NCBI GenBank assembly: GCA_964450955.1
Contig: CAYVFI010000010.1
Location: forward strand, 62,001 to 126,000
Source: CAYNWT01 sp964450955
GTDB lineage: Bacteria; Planctomycetota; Planctomycetia; Planctomycetales; Planctomycetaceae
Direction: 5' to 3'
DNA length: 64,000 nt
The position numbers and the translations under genes are program-made. Below, piece after piece: positions 40,441-49,854 of this stretch. The notes below the pieces were generated by a model. It had not been told where the DNA came from. It did no database searches and saw nothing but the letters and a program-made list of their open reading frames with translations. The stretch's first letter is position 1; the number at the start of each line of letters is the position of its first letter.

Positions 40441-40881
40441 TCAGGTATTGGATAAGATGAAGTCCGAATCACCCCAGTTCGGTTCCCTGATGAATTTGCT
40501 CAGATGTTCCCACAGCCCGTCGCCGTAAGCCCGCTGCGAATCGGCGAACAATTCCTTCTGTGCTTCTTGAATCTGTTTCCGACCTCCGCGCCCAACCGGC
40601 CCATGCGGATGCAACAGTACTTTGCCATCACGCCAGAAACTCAAGTCCGATTCGTCACTGACGAACTCGTAAAACGCATACCCAAACCGAGCCGAAGCCT
40701 GCCGCGCGATTTCGACAAAGTTAAATCGGCAGTCCGACGAATACAGTGCATAGAGTTTGTGTGAGACGATGACGAGCCGGGACGGCACAGGAGTTTCCAC
40801 TTCGATGAAGAAATCCCCCGCCTGATCTTCGTCGTCTGCTTCGAACAGAACCGTCTGACCATCCTTTGCACTCTGTTCCAT
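40441..40881 (-). CDS. Hypothetical cytoplasmic protein between two direct repeats
   Basis: I do not recognise the family. The 146-residue protein has no signal peptide or membrane span; composition is normal, with aromatic-rich segments (RFGYAFYEFVSDESDLSFWRD) and a C-terminus of QRAYGDGLWEHLSKFIREPNWGDSDFILSNT. The start reads MEQSAKDGQTVLFEADDEDQ. Internal order of hydrophobic and charged residues suggests a folded alpha/beta domain. It is flanked on both sides by copies of the same ~78-bp repeat, which suggests the gene may have been inserted or duplicated as part of a repeat-bounded cassette. Confidence 0.65.
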   Translation of the reverse strand: MEQSAKDGQTVLFEADDEDQAGDFFIEVETPVPSRLVIVSHKLYALYSSDCRFNFVEIARQASARFGYAFYEFVSDESDLSFWRDGKVLLHPHGPVGRGGRKQIQEAQKELFADSQRAYGDGLWEHLSKFIREPNWGDSDFILSNT

Positions 40882-40990
40882 TGCAGCCTTCTTGTCATCG
40901 TAGTCGTACGGGAACCATTTATGGGATTCTGGTTCTTTCCGTCATCGGCTGCCAGAGCGTTTCAACCCCACCGGAACACAAACACCCGAA

Positions 40991-41069
40991 CCTGCCACCT
41001 CGCCCGCTTGCGGGAGAGGTCGCGGTCTCAGCCGCGGGAGAGGGTTTAGCTGGGACACCGAGGATTGCT
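40991..41069 (+). repeat. Dispersed GC-rich repeat, copy 2
   Basis: About 79 bp beginning CCTGCCACCTCGCCCGCTTG and ending GAGGATTGCT. It is nearly identical to 40298-40375, and the central CGGGAGAGGTCGCGGTCTC block is unchanged. It interrupts a short frame with a lipoprotein-like leader. When translated it gives the well-known spurious peptide PLAGEVAVSAAGEG, a mark of intergenic repeats. Confidence 0.85.
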
Positions 41070-41100
41070 CGTTTCCGCTTTGACAGCTCAAACCTGCGCG

Positions 41101-41155
41101 GTCCCCTCTCCCGGGCTTACAGCCCGACCTCTCCCCTAAAAAGGGGCGAGGTGAC
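41101..41155. repeat. Related hairpin-rich repeat downstream of the DAACS gene
   Basis: This contains two small hairpins, GGGCT-(TAC)-AGCCC and CCCC-(TAAAAA)-GGGG, and shares the CCTCTCCC vocabulary of the adjacent direct repeats. It lies just past the stop of the DAACS gene (minus strand), so it may also help end that transcript. Confidence 0.5.
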
Positions 41156-41179
41156 TTGTGCGCGGCTTGTCGCTTTGTC

Positions 41180-42568
41180 TCAGGATTCCGAAGTCGGCTT
41201 TGTTGTCACCGGAGCCCGACGGAACTGGTCTTCGTCCAGCGCCCCTTCCCACTTTGCGACGGTACAGGCCACCGCAACATCACCGGTCACGTTGGTGACG
41301 GTTCGCATCATGTCCAGCAACCGGTCAAACGGGTAGATAAAGGCAATGACCAACAGCGCCTGTTCTTCCGGAATCCCAATCACATCAAGAACCGTCGCGG
41401 CCAAAAGCAATCCAGCAGACGGGATACCAGCGGCGCCAATAGAAACCAGCGTGGCAGTCATCGCGACCATCACGTACTGAGTCGCCGTCAGTGGCATGCC
41501 GGCCGCCTGAGCCGCAAACAGCGCGATTAGCCCGAGATAAATCGCGGTTCCGTCCATGTTGATGGTCGCTCCCAGCGGCAGCACGGAACTTGCAACAGAC
41601 TTATTCACGCCAAGGTTTTTCTCCGCACAGTTAATCGTCACCGGCAGCGTTCCGCTTGATGACGCCGTTGAGAACGCAACCCCCTGCGCGTCGGCCACAC
41701 CGCGGAAGAACGCCATCAGCGGCAATCGCAAAATGCCCCCCACAATCAAGCCACCGTAGACAAAAATGATCTGGAAGAAGCAGGCCAGGTACAGCGAGAA
41801 CGCCAGCCAGCCCAGGTTCGACAGGACCTCAATGCCCTGGGTTGCCATCACCCATCCCATCAGCGCCAGCACTCCAACCGGAGCCAGTTCCATCACCATC
41901 ACGGTGATGGCCATTACGACTTCCGCAGCCGCATCGAAGAAGTCTTTCACCGGTGCGGCCGATGCTCCCATGGTAAGAATTCCGATACCCACCATCACCG
42001 CAAAGAATATCGTCGGCAACACCGCGCCCGTTGCCAGAGCTTCAACTGGATTAGTTGGAATGATCTCCAACAACCGATCGACGAATGTTCCAGACTCCGC
42101 CGCCGCGTTCAGTTTCTGCTGAACCGCCGCAACGTTCTTGTTTTCAGGCTCACCCTCCGCGTTCTCCTGTGCAGCGTCCGGAGTGCTCTCTTCCGTCGCT
42201 GGATCAGCATTAGCGTACTTCACGCCTTCGCCCGGCTTCACGAAGGTTCCAATCGCCAGACCCAAACTGACGGCAAACAGGGTCGTTAGCAAATACAACC
42301 CAATGGTCTTGGCTCCCAAAGAACCCAGCTTCTTCGGATCGCCCATTGCCGTGACGCCGGAAATCAGCGTTGTAAACACCAACGGAATCACCAGCATCTT
42401 GATAAGCCGCACAAATGCATCGCCGAAAGGCTTAAACCACGTATTGCCAATCGCAGTCGCCTGCTGTGGTCCAAGTCCGTATCGCAGCCCAAGCCCGACC
42501 GCCAGGCCAATCACCAGCCCAATGAGAACTCGCTTCCAAAGCGTGATAGATTGCCATGTTGCAAGCAT
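41180..42568 (-). CDS. DAACS-family dicarboxylate/amino acid:cation symporter
   Basis: This inner-membrane Na+/H+-coupled carrier for glutamate/aspartate, C4-dicarboxylates or Ser/Thr-type substrates has 462 residues from the ATG at 42568. It has eight hydrophobic spans plus hairpins. Family signatures are FVRLIKMLVIPLVFTTLISG, SSSGTLPVTINCAEKNLGVNKSVASSVLPLGATINMDGTAIY (the Ser-rich hairpin and the NMDGT sodium site) and AAGIPSAGLLLAATVLDVIGIPEEQ. An extra hydrophilic loop rich in Glu/Asn (DPATEESTPDAAQENAEGEPE) sits between early spans, as in some marine homologues. It appears monocistronic. Confidence 0.92.
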   Translation of the reverse strand: MLATWQSITLWKRVLIGLVIGLAVGLGLRYGLGPQQATAIGNTWFKPFGDAFVRLIKMLVIPLVFTTLISGVTAMGDPKKLGSLGAKTIGLYLLTTLFAVSLGLAIGTFVKPGEGVKYANADPATEESTPDAAQENAEGEPENKNVAAVQQKLNAAAESGTFVDRLLEIIPTNPVEALATGAVLPTIFFAVMVGIGILTMGASAAPVKDFFDAAAEVVMAITVMVMELAPVGVLALMGWVMATQGIEVLSNLGWLAFSLYLACFFQIIFVYGGLIVGGILRLPLMAFFRGVADAQGVAFSTASSSGTLPVTINCAEKNLGVNKSVASSVLPLGATINMDGTAIYLGLIALFAAQAAGMPLTATQYVMVAMTATLVSIGAAGIPSAGLLLAATVLDVIGIPEEQALLVIAFIYPFDRLLDMMRTVTNVTGDVAVACTVAKWEGALDEDQFRRAPVTTKPTSES

Positions 42569-42766
42569 AAGTCGTCCCGGCTGCGGTTCTCGGTTTGCGA
42601 AACCGCCATGGTACGACATGTTCGACTACGAACAACCGAACCAGGACATGGCACTCATTTTCAAACCCACACCGGCCGATTGTGTCGCAGCCAACACACT
42701 GCCACCTTTACTGCTGGCGGCACAGGTGACTTTGGCCAAAGCGGATGACGACCGCCTGCGTGCGCC

Positions 42767-45145
42767 TTAGGGAACCTTCTTTGCGGACGCCTTGACTGGC
42801 ACGATGCGGTAACGTTTTCCGTCTAGCAGGACTTCGATCGGTTCTTTGACAGACAAAAACTTGCTCCACTTGCCTTTATCTTTTGCGGCAAGTGCGAAGT
42901 ACTCAGTGCTGTATTGTTCAAGCTCAACAGACTCAATGTCCTTGTATTTCGCTTCGCTTAATTTGGCGTCTACCCAAGTGCCCTTCTTCCAGTAGAACGT
43001 CTTTGATTCGATTCGGCGAATACGTTCTGCGGGGCGTTGAGACTGTCCGAGGGACTTCTCGGAATCGGCGGATTGCCCCGAGCCCCCACCTCTTGTTTTG
43101 GATTCGGCACCGCTTGAACGACCTGGCCGACTGGCTGATTCCCGGCCTCCGCCGCCTCCAAGCCCACTACCGCTACCAAGGCCGCCACCCCCGAAGCCCA
43201 TGCTTGCTCCCTCGCGGCTTAGGCCGAAGCCGCCTGTCACCTGAGACGCCGGAGCGTTTGGAGCAGATTGCAGTGAGCGTTTGAAATCTCGTTGAGCGAA
43301 TCCGCTTCTGCCGCCGGAGATGTCCAGACTCTCAAGCCTCCGACCGGCTCGACGACCATTTTGGTTGTCCGTGAGTTGAACGTTTTCGTCGGCCAGGAAG
43401 GATGTGTATGGCGTCATGATGCCATGCTTGAGACTTAACGCGACTAGCTCGTCGATGAGTTCCTGGTTGCGTCCGTTGAGGTCCAGCTGATCGATAATTT
43501 CGCCAATGCGTCTGGTGGCCCAAAGCTTTTCGACATAGCTGTTGGTCCCGCTGGTTGAATGGACTGCCAACTTGCCTTCGTACCTGAATGTCTTCTTCTT
43601 ACCGTTGACATCGCCGGTCAGGACAACGTTCGCTGGTCCTGCGGTGCGGTAACGCCCAACCATGACCAGTTGTTCGCCGCGGAACAGGTCTGTGAGCTGC
43701 GTTGGATACACGCGTTTGATGGCTTTGCGTTCGCTGTCGTGCTTTTCAGGCGTCACCTTCACGTCCAGCGATGTGAGAACCGGCGAGCTAACTTTCCTGA
43801 AAATATTGGTTGCCGCGACTTCGATGTCTTCGGTTGGTTTGATGAAAATCGACGTGCCTTGGTTGTCGCGAGAGAGCCGGTCAAGAAGTCGGCTGTTGAC
43901 GTCGTAGCCAACTCCGAAACTGAAGACACGCGACGAGACCGCGTTTAATTTTTTCGCGTTCGACGCGATTTGTTTTTCGTCCCTGGTTCCAACTGTCGGC
44001 AACCCGTCTGTCATGAACATGACGTAGCTCGGTCGCTGCGGGTCCTTTAGCTGTCCCAGCGCCGCTGTCAGTGCGCCGTCGATGTTGGTTCCTCCACCGG
44101 AATAGATATCTTCGACATAGGCCATCGCAGCGGCCTTCGTTGTTTGGTTAACGACTTCAATTTCCGGGCGGAACGATTCGACTTCAGTTGAGTACGCGAC
44201 GATGTTGAATGTGTCTTTGTCGCGAAGTTGGTTGATCATGTACTTGAGCGAAGCTTTCGCCTGAGCGATCTTTGGCCCCGACATACTGCCGGACTTATCA
44301 ACTACGAAGACAACAGTTTTTGGAATGCGAGACTTCTTCTTTGCCTTAACGCGTGGACTGGCCAGAAGCAGGAAGTAGCCGTCTTGGTTTTTGTCAGGGC
44401 GATAGCTAATTAGATTCATGCCGACGTCGCCGCCTTTGGTTCCGAACAACAACCGAACATCATTTGGTCGCGTAATGTTTGTCAGCACCAAATTGCACCG
44501 AGCGCGGTCTTCTTCCGGGCGATTGATGTTGAAGTCGTGGGTTGGGCTGTAGACGGTCTTCAGCGGTTGTGTGGTGTCGATTCGCACGTTGATGCGCGTT
44601 TTCTCAATCGGTCTTTGCGTATGCTTAAAGGTTCCTAACGGTAGAGTGAAATCAACCAGCCCGCTTTCTTTTATCATTAGCTGCGTGTACTTAATCTCAA
44701 CGCGGCGTTTTTGTCCGGCGGGGATTGGAAACACACTAGTCTTGAACACGCCACCGCCGACGTACTCCAGCAATGCCGGGTCTTTTTGCTGCCGCACGAT
44801 GTTCTCGTAGATCCGACGCGCGTCTTCGCGTTTCTTCAATTCGCCGGTCAGTTCTTTGCCATCGACTATCAGAGTAAGATCGCTGATCGCGGCGCCATCA
44901 GGCATGGGGAACAGGAACTCAGCTTCAATTGTTCGTGGGCTTTGGTTTTCAAAAACCTGAGCCATCTGGACTGATGCGGATTGATCTTTCAGAGTCGCAT
45001 TGATTTCGACTTCCTGAATCCGATAGCTCGGAACCGCTGAACGTCGTGCGATGTCACGCCCGTTGCGGACGACCACGACTTGTGAAATTGCACAGGTTGG
45101 CACTGCAAGGCAGAACAAGCAGGCGGCAATGAGACTGCGGCGCAT
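42767..45145 (-). CDS. Exported VIT + von Willebrand A domain protein
   Basis: This is a secreted or periplasmic protein of 792 residues (signal RRSLIAACLFCLAVPTCAIS). A VIT domain (residues ~35-160, VSVQMAQVFENQSPRTIEAEFLFPMPDGAA) precedes a vWA domain (~275-440) with an intact metal-ion-dependent adhesion site, VFVVDKSGSMSGPKI (Asp283, Ser285, Ser287), plus GGTNIDGAL and MFMTDGLPTVG. After a beta-rich region there is a low-complexity Gly/Ser-rich stretch (MGFGGGGLGSGSGLGGGG) and a C-terminal beta domain. The architecture matches inter-alpha-trypsin-inhibitor heavy-chain-like bacterial proteins, probably binding other envelope proteins in a metal-dependent way. It is a single gene. Confidence 0.9.
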   Translation of the reverse strand: MRRSLIAACLFCLAVPTCAISQVVVVRNGRDIARRSAVPSYRIQEVEINATLKDQSASVQMAQVFENQSPRTIEAEFLFPMPDGAAISDLTLIVDGKELTGELKKREDARRIYENIVRQQKDPALLEYVGGGVFKTSVFPIPAGQKRRVEIKYTQLMIKESGLVDFTLPLGTFKHTQRPIEKTRINVRIDTTQPLKTVYSPTHDFNINRPEEDRARCNLVLTNITRPNDVRLLFGTKGGDVGMNLISYRPDKNQDGYFLLLASPRVKAKKKSRIPKTVVFVVDKSGSMSGPKIAQAKASLKYMINQLRDKDTFNIVAYSTEVESFRPEIEVVNQTTKAAAMAYVEDIYSGGGTNIDGALTAALGQLKDPQRPSYVMFMTDGLPTVGTRDEKQIASNAKKLNAVSSRVFSFGVGYDVNSRLLDRLSRDNQGTSIFIKPTEDIEVAATNIFRKVSSPVLTSLDVKVTPEKHDSERKAIKRVYPTQLTDLFRGEQLVMVGRYRTAGPANVVLTGDVNGKKKTFRYEGKLAVHSTSGTNSYVEKLWATRRIGEIIDQLDLNGRNQELIDELVALSLKHGIMTPYTSFLADENVQLTDNQNGRRAGRRLESLDISGGRSGFAQRDFKRSLQSAPNAPASQVTGGFGLSREGASMGFGGGGLGSGSGLGGGGGRESASRPGRSSGAESKTRGGGSGQSADSEKSLGQSQRPAERIRRIESKTFYWKKGTWVDAKLSEAKYKDIESVELEQYSTEYFALAAKDKGKWSKFLSVKEPIEVLLDGKRYRIVPVKASAKKVP

Positions 45146-45278
45146 AGGACAATCCGTTAGAAGCGAGAACTGACGAAATCACCACGAGCCGCCGTGACAG
45201 GGGCGATTCGTAAGTTGTGAGATACTACTACGACGCGGCTCTTGCCAGATCGTTCCGGAAAATCCAGGAAACGCCCGG

Positions 45279-46040
45279 CTACGGTCGGTCTGAACCAGAC
45301 TGGTCAATTTCGATCTCGGTCAGAACGTCCGTAATCCACGCTCGAACGTGCGCAGGTTGATCCTCCAGTGCAAGCAGCATCGCGGCCGCCGGAGGTCCCA
45401 GTCGGATAAGGGTCTGTCTGGCCACGCCTTCCAGATCGCGCGATTCCTGCAGCAATCGACCGACGACTGAATCAAGGTCTTCGCTGGCGTCAGCAACCGT
45501 GGCAATTCGTTCGCGAGTCTCTTCCACCTCAGTCTGCAGTTCTTCAATCTCGGCCGACTGCATCTCCACAACCAATTCGGCCGCCGTCAGTTCTGCATCC
45601 AGTTCGACAGCAAACTCACGCAGATCCACGAGTCGGGTTGAGAGCTGTTCGTAGGTGGGTTTATCTTCGGCGTCACTGTTGCCCGTGAGCAACGAGAGAT
45701 CGGGAAGCTTCGACAGCAAGCTGCTGGCTTTGCGGGTCTTCCTCGCCGTGGGGGTTATCGATCGAGTTGCTGCTCGCAGGCGGGCGAGTTCGGCTCGTTG
45801 ATTTCGAACAACTTCCTGCAGCCGACGAACGCGCGATTCCGTGAGTGAAGACTCTGAATTGGAAGCAGTCGTTTGTGAGTTTCGAGAGACGACTCGAGTC
45901 ACACGGTCCTGGTTCTCGTCGACAGAGCGACTGGTCTCGGGGATGGGCGGCTGGTATTTGAGAAACGTGCGACTCGTGAACACGACAATCACGATACCGA
46001 ACAGGATTGTTACCAGAAGAGATCCTCGAAGCCTGCCCAT
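45279..46040 (-). CDS. Membrane-anchored coiled-coil protein
   Basis: I do not recognise a named family. From the ATG at 46040 the protein has 253 residues: an N-terminal membrane anchor (RGSLLVTILFGIVIVVFTS), a Ser/Thr-rich linker, and a helical stretch from RVRRLQEVVRNQRAELARLR. A second helical region is rich in heptad-like Glu/Leu (LDAELTAAELVVEMQSAEIEELQTEVEETRERIATVA). The C-terminus (LIRLGPPAAAMLLALEDQPAHVRAWITDVLTEIEI) looks like a small HEAT-like helical pair. A far upstream start at 46436 would add over 130 implausible residues. Probably a periplasmic-facing or cytoplasmic scaffold tethered to the membrane. Confidence 0.7.
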   Translation of the reverse strand: MGRLRGSLLVTILFGIVIVVFTSRTFLKYQPPIPETSRSVDENQDRVTRVVSRNSQTTASNSESSLTESRVRRLQEVVRNQRAELARLRAATRSITPTARKTRKASSLLSKLPDLSLLTGNSDAEDKPTYEQLSTRLVDLREFAVELDAELTAAELVVEMQSAEIEELQTEVEETRERIATVADASEDLDSVVGRLLQESRDLEGVARQTLIRLGPPAAAMLLALEDQPAHVRAWITDVLTEIEIDQSGSDRP

Positions 46041-46293
46041 GACGTCTCCTACCAGAGAACATGCCGACTGTGTCCTGATAAGTTTACCCAATATCGAATG
46101 GCTGATCGAAAAATAACCGAGGATTTGCAAATGGCCCCGCTTTTCCGACGTGCCATGTGACAACTGTCTGGTTCCCAACCCGGGGCAATGATGACTGTGC
46201 CAGTGGATTACTGTGGCCGGTTCGGTTGCGGTTCCGAGAATTTCACGTATAGATAAATCTGCTGGGCGTTTACTTTTTAATCGGAGATGAGCG

Positions 46294-47535
46294 GTGAATA
46301 TTCTTGATATGTTGAAAGACCAACTGGGTGGACAGATTGCTGGACAGCTGGGGGGTCTGGTGGGTGAGCCTGAGGAGAAAACAAAAGGCGCGATGGACGG
46401 GATGCTGGGGTCCATTCTTGGTGGGATCCTGGGCAAGTCGTCGACATCAGAGGGAGCCGAAGAGCTTTCAAAGCAGTTGGACGATCACGACGGTGGCTTG
46501 CTGGATTCGATCGGCGACATCTTCGGTGGTGGCGACAAGCAAGAAGAAGTTGCTCAAAGCGGCGGCGGCATTCTGGGCAGCTTGTTGGGCGACAAGCTGG
46601 GCGGAATTGGAGATTTGCTGTCTGGTTCCAGCGGCATGAAGTCAGGATCGGTTCTGAAGATGCTGGGCATGCTGGCTCCTTTGGTGATGGGCTTCCTGGG
46701 CAAGATGAAAAAGAGCCAAGGCCTTGACGCCGGCGGTTTCGCATCCATGTTGATGTCACAAAAAGACAATATCGGTGCGGCAATGCCGGACGGCATGTCA
46801 GACGCGCTTGGCCTGAAGCAGGGTCTGTTTGCTCAAGCCACGGGTGCAGTTGGCGACGCAGCCAATGCGGCAAAGGGCGCTGCCGGTGCAGCGGTCGGAG
46901 CTGCTGGTGATGCGGCCGGCGCTGTGACTGGTGCCGCTGGTGCTGCTGCAGGGGCCGTTGGTGACGCAGCCGCTGAAGGCGTTCAGGCCGGAGGCAATCT
47001 TTTGAAGATGTTGCTGCCGCTGATCGTTGTCGGCGTACTAGGCTACATGGGTTACAACTACATCTTTAGCGGTACGGAAGCTGACGAATCGAATACGATT
47101 CAGCAAAAGCCAGCTGGTGGAGTCCAACCCACAATGATGGGTGGAACCGGCTCCGATGGCGGCGGTCAGTCACAACAAGCAAGCTTCGCACTGCCGGATA
47201 TGGACGACCTTCCTGAGCTTAAAGAAACCGGTGGCAAGTTCACTCAGTTGTTCGACGGTGCATTCAACGCCCTTGACGGTGTCACAGATGCAGAGACCGC
47301 AAAGAGCGCGGCAACGAAGCTTGAAGAGATTACGAATCAGATGGATGGACTTAATGAAGGGTTCACCAGCCTGCCGGAAAAAGCCAGGACCGTATTGCTG
47401 GCGAACATTACGGATCAGGTTCTTCCGGCTCTGACCAAAGTCATCGATCGGGTCAAGGAACTGCCAGGCGTGGCGGACATTCTGCAGCCAGCCATCGACG
47501 CTCTTATGGCAAAGATCAACAGCTTCAGCGCCTAG
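46294..47535 (+). CDS. DUF937-type protein with one transmembrane span
   Basis: This is a 413-residue protein beginning at a GTG at 46294. The N-terminal half is rich in Gly/Leu/Asp with repeated LGGxLG, LLDSIGDIFGGG and GILGSLLGDKLGGIGDLL units typical of DUF937. Next is a long Ala/Gly low-complexity run (AKGAAGAAVGAAGDAAGAV). A clear transmembrane helix follows (LLKMLLPLIVVGVLGYMGYNY, near residues 233-253). The remaining ~150 residues form a soluble helical domain with LTKVIDRVKELPGVADILQPAID. Family members have no known activity. It is divergent from the coiled-coil membrane protein, about 250 nt apart. Confidence 0.8.
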   Translation: MNILDMLKDQLGGQIAGQLGGLVGEPEEKTKGAMDGMLGSILGGILGKSSTSEGAEELSKQLDDHDGGLLDSIGDIFGGGDKQEEVAQSGGGILGSLLGDKLGGIGDLLSGSSGMKSGSVLKMLGMLAPLVMGFLGKMKKSQGLDAGGFASMLMSQKDNIGAAMPDGMSDALGLKQGLFAQATGAVGDAANAAKGAAGAAVGAAGDAAGAVTGAAGAAAGAVGDAAAEGVQAGGNLLKMLLPLIVVGVLGYMGYNYIFSGTEADESNTIQQKPAGGVQPTMMGGTGSDGGGQSQQASFALPDMDDLPELKETGGKFTQLFDGAFNALDGVTDAETAKSAATKLEEITNQMDGLNEGFTSLPEKARTVLLANITDQVLPALTKVIDRVKELPGVADILQPAIDALMAKINSFSA

Positions 47536-47903
47536 GTCGTTTACCTACGCCAAAACGTCACGGGGGGGGTTCCGGTTGGAGCTCTCCCCTTTTTAATGCG
47601 CGGTGCTGAAAGCGGGGCCGCGTTGGATTGGCTGACGCCGGACCGCGGGGACGGGAACGGGAACGGGAGCTAAAACGAGAACCAGATTTGGGGTTCCATG
47701 CGAAAGCTGGTTCAACGCATTGTGTGTGGGCTGCACTCACGCGGGTAATCGCAATAATGCCGATTCGGGGAAGTCGAACCTGGCCCAGCGCCGCTTGATA
47801 ATGTGCGGTCGATTCGGGCGACAAGTCCAGACGCACAGCGGGGGCGACCTGACCGGGACCTGACCTTACTCCAGCTGGCTCAAAAAAAAGAGAGACTTCA
47901 AAG
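47536..47903. other. 368-nt intergenic stretch
   Basis: No gene or RNA was recognised. It has a run of nine G's (around 47562-47570), a GGGAAC direct repeat (GGGAACGGGAACGGGAGC, near 47652-47669) and a duplicated GACCTGACC. No SAM riboswitch was recognised ahead of the PLP-dependent sulfur-amino-acid enzyme, though a small one could be missed by eye. Confidence 0.4.
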
Positions 47904-49067
47904 ATGAACAGCTTTGCAAATCAAACTAGTCGCCGTCCAGCAAGTTTGTGTGTAGGTGGTGGTCATCACGACACGACGCAAGGTCTTGTCCGCCCCATCC
48001 AAACCTCAACTGCGTACCCATACATTGATGAAGGACCACAGCCGTATCCTCGCTACTTCAACCTACCTAACCAGGACGCTGTCGCTTCTCGAATCGCGGC
48101 CCTCGAACACGCAGAGACCGGACTTGTGTTCTCATCAGGCATGGCGGCCATCAGCACCACGATGATGTCACTGGTTTCAGCTGGCGACCATATTTTGTTG
48201 CAACGCGGCCTTTATGGCGGCAGTCACTCTTTCTTCGTTAACGAACTCAGCAGGTGGGGCGTCGAGTACGATTTTGTGGCACCGGACATTGCTGAATTCG
48301 AAGCCAAACGTAAAGAAAACACAGTCCTGGCTTACGTGGAAACACCCACCAATCCGTGCCTTGAGATTCTGGATCTTGAGGCTCTCGGAAGCTTCGCTCG
48401 CGACGTAGAACTGACAACCATCATCGACAACACGTTCGCGTCGCCTATCAACCAAAATCCAGCCGACTTCGGAATAGATCTGGTCCTGCATAGCGGTACA
48501 AAGTACCTGGGCGGGCACAGCGATCTGTGTTGTGGAGTCGTCGTTGGTCGCGCCAACCTAATCGGCAACGTGCTGGAGAAAGCGAAGCACTACGGAGGCA
48601 GCCTGAACCCGATGGCCTGCCACCTGTTGGAACGCAGTATCATGACACTGGACGTCCGCGTTCAAAGGCAAAACGCCAACGCTCTGGCGATTGCTCGGTT
48701 CCTCGAATCGCACAACAGTGTTTCCCGAGTCCTGTACCCCGGCCTCGAATCGCACCCTGGCCACGCTCTCGCTACAAAACAAATGAGTGGCTTTGGCGGA
48801 ATGATGTCGTTTGAACTCAGCGAGACCCTGCCGTTGCGCAAGTTCCTTACCAGTCTGAAACATATCAGACCAGCCATGAGCCTTGGCGGCGTCGAAAGCA
48901 CCATCACGGTTCCCGTCTTCACGTCGCACGCCGCGATGACGGAAGAAGCGCGATTGGAATCCGGCGTAACGCCCAACCTGCTGCGGTTCTCAGTAGGCAT
49001 TGAGGACGAAGGCGACTTGATCGCAGATCTAACTCAAGCACTCGGACACGCGGCAGCCGACGCGTAA
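47904..49067 (+). CDS. Trans-sulfuration PLP enzyme (cystathionine gamma-synthase/beta-lyase or Met gamma-lyase type)
   Basis: This is a PLP-dependent enzyme of the Cys/Met metabolism family (387 residues). Substrates are cystathionine, O-acylhomoserine, methionine or related sulfur amino acids; sequence alone does not decide. Catalytic Lys200 is in LVLHSGTKYLGGHSDLCCG, the PLP aspartate in IIDNTFASP (Asp175), and the active-site Tyr region is QPYPRYFNLPN. The ETPTNPCLEI and late GGVESTITVP segments are standard. The substrate loop region (TFASPINQNPADFGIDLVLHS) gives no sure clue. No met or cys genes are adjacent; it lies before the ECF/kinase pair. Confidence 0.9.
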   Translation: MNSFANQTSRRPASLCVGGGHHDTTQGLVRPIQTSTAYPYIDEGPQPYPRYFNLPNQDAVASRIAALEHAETGLVFSSGMAAISTTMMSLVSAGDHILLQRGLYGGSHSFFVNELSRWGVEYDFVAPDIAEFEAKRKENTVLAYVETPTNPCLEILDLEALGSFARDVELTTIIDNTFASPINQNPADFGIDLVLHSGTKYLGGHSDLCCGVVVGRANLIGNVLEKAKHYGGSLNPMACHLLERSIMTLDVRVQRQNANALAIARFLESHNSVSRVLYPGLESHPGHALATKQMSGFGGMMSFELSETLPLRKFLTSLKHIRPAMSLGGVESTITVPVFTSHAAMTEEARLESGVTPNLLRFSVGIEDEGDLIADLTQALGHAAADA

Positions 49068-49266
49068 CCATGTTTAACGGCGCGATTATCTGAGACTTTA
49101 CCGACGACGATGCTTCCACGATTGACGCGATCTATGTGCCCGGGCCGGCGATCAACATGGCCGCGCTGCATCTCTATCGGCTAAGGCCATTGACTGGGTC
49201 GTTTGACTTCAGTGTTCCCGGTAAAGCGCCGTATCGACGACCATGGCAACACACTATCTTAGGGAA

Positions 49267-49854
49267 ATGAGTGACTCCGCAGACGACAATCGGCCCGTTG
49301 ACCCCGGTGCGGTCACGATGGTTCTAAACCAAATTGAAGCCGGCCAGGTTGATGCTGGCGAACTACTACCGCTGGTCTATCGCGAACTCCGGCGGTTGGC
49401 TTCTGCTCGCATGGCGAACGAACGATCGAACCATACGCTCCAGCCCACTGCTCTGGTTCACGAAGCATATGTCCGTCTCGTCGGCGGACCGTCTGAACAA
49501 CAATGGGATTCACGCGGTCACTTCTTCGCAGCGGCCGCCGAAGCCATGCGGCGAGTTCTCGTTGAAAACGCTCGACGCCAGCGGCGAGTCAAACACGGCG
49601 GCGATCACAAACGCGTAACTTTGTCAGACGAAGACGCCGTCCAGCCGCCAGTCGACCACCATGACTTACTGGTTCTGAACGAAGCCCTGGAAGCCTACGC
49701 CAAAGAATCGCCAGAGAAGGCGGAGCTGGTAAAACTGCGGTACTTCGCCGGCCTCTCCGAACAGGAAGCCGCCGAACTCCTAAACATCTCCCGAGCCACA
49801 GCATCCCGCTGGTGGACGTTCTCGCGAGCGTGGCTATTGGACCGGATGAAGTAG
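49267..49854 (+). CDS. ECF-type RNA polymerase sigma factor (planctomycete TIGR02999-like)
   Basis: This sigma factor of the extracytoplasmic-function class has 195 residues from the ATG at 49267. The sequence just before that ATG, TTAGGGAA, gives a Shine-Dalgarno-like match; an upstream ATG at 49243 is an alternative. Region 2 is LLPLVYRELRRLASARMANERSNHTLQPTALVHEAYVRLVGG, and the promoter -35-recognising region 4 is KLRYFAGLSEQEAAELLNISRATASRWWTFSRAWLLDRM. This class is strongly expanded in planctomycetes and often paired with Ser/Thr kinases, as here (next gene after ~120 nt). No anti-sigma factor is visible, so kinase-mediated control is the likely mode. Confidence 0.9.
   Translation: MSDSADDNRPVDPGAVTMVLNQIEAGQVDAGELLPLVYRELRRLASARMANERSNHTLQPTALVHEAYVRLVGGPSEQQWDSRGHFFAAAAEAMRRVLVENARRQRRVKHGGDHKRVTLSDEDAVQPPVDHHDLLVLNEALEAYAKESPEKAELVKLRYFAGLSEQEAAELLNISRATASRWWTFSRAWLLDRMK

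Noticed and set aside
41070..41336. Plus-strand frame continuing from the repeat with peptide PLAGEVAVSAAGEG
   Set aside because: A well-known spurious translation of intergenic repeats; the frame also runs antisense into the DAACS gene.
46041..46436. Upstream extension of the coiled-coil membrane protein
   Set aside because: The added ~130 residues are Pro/Ser/His-rich and precede a clean ATG followed by a membrane anchor; the extension also enters the divergent DUF937 gene.
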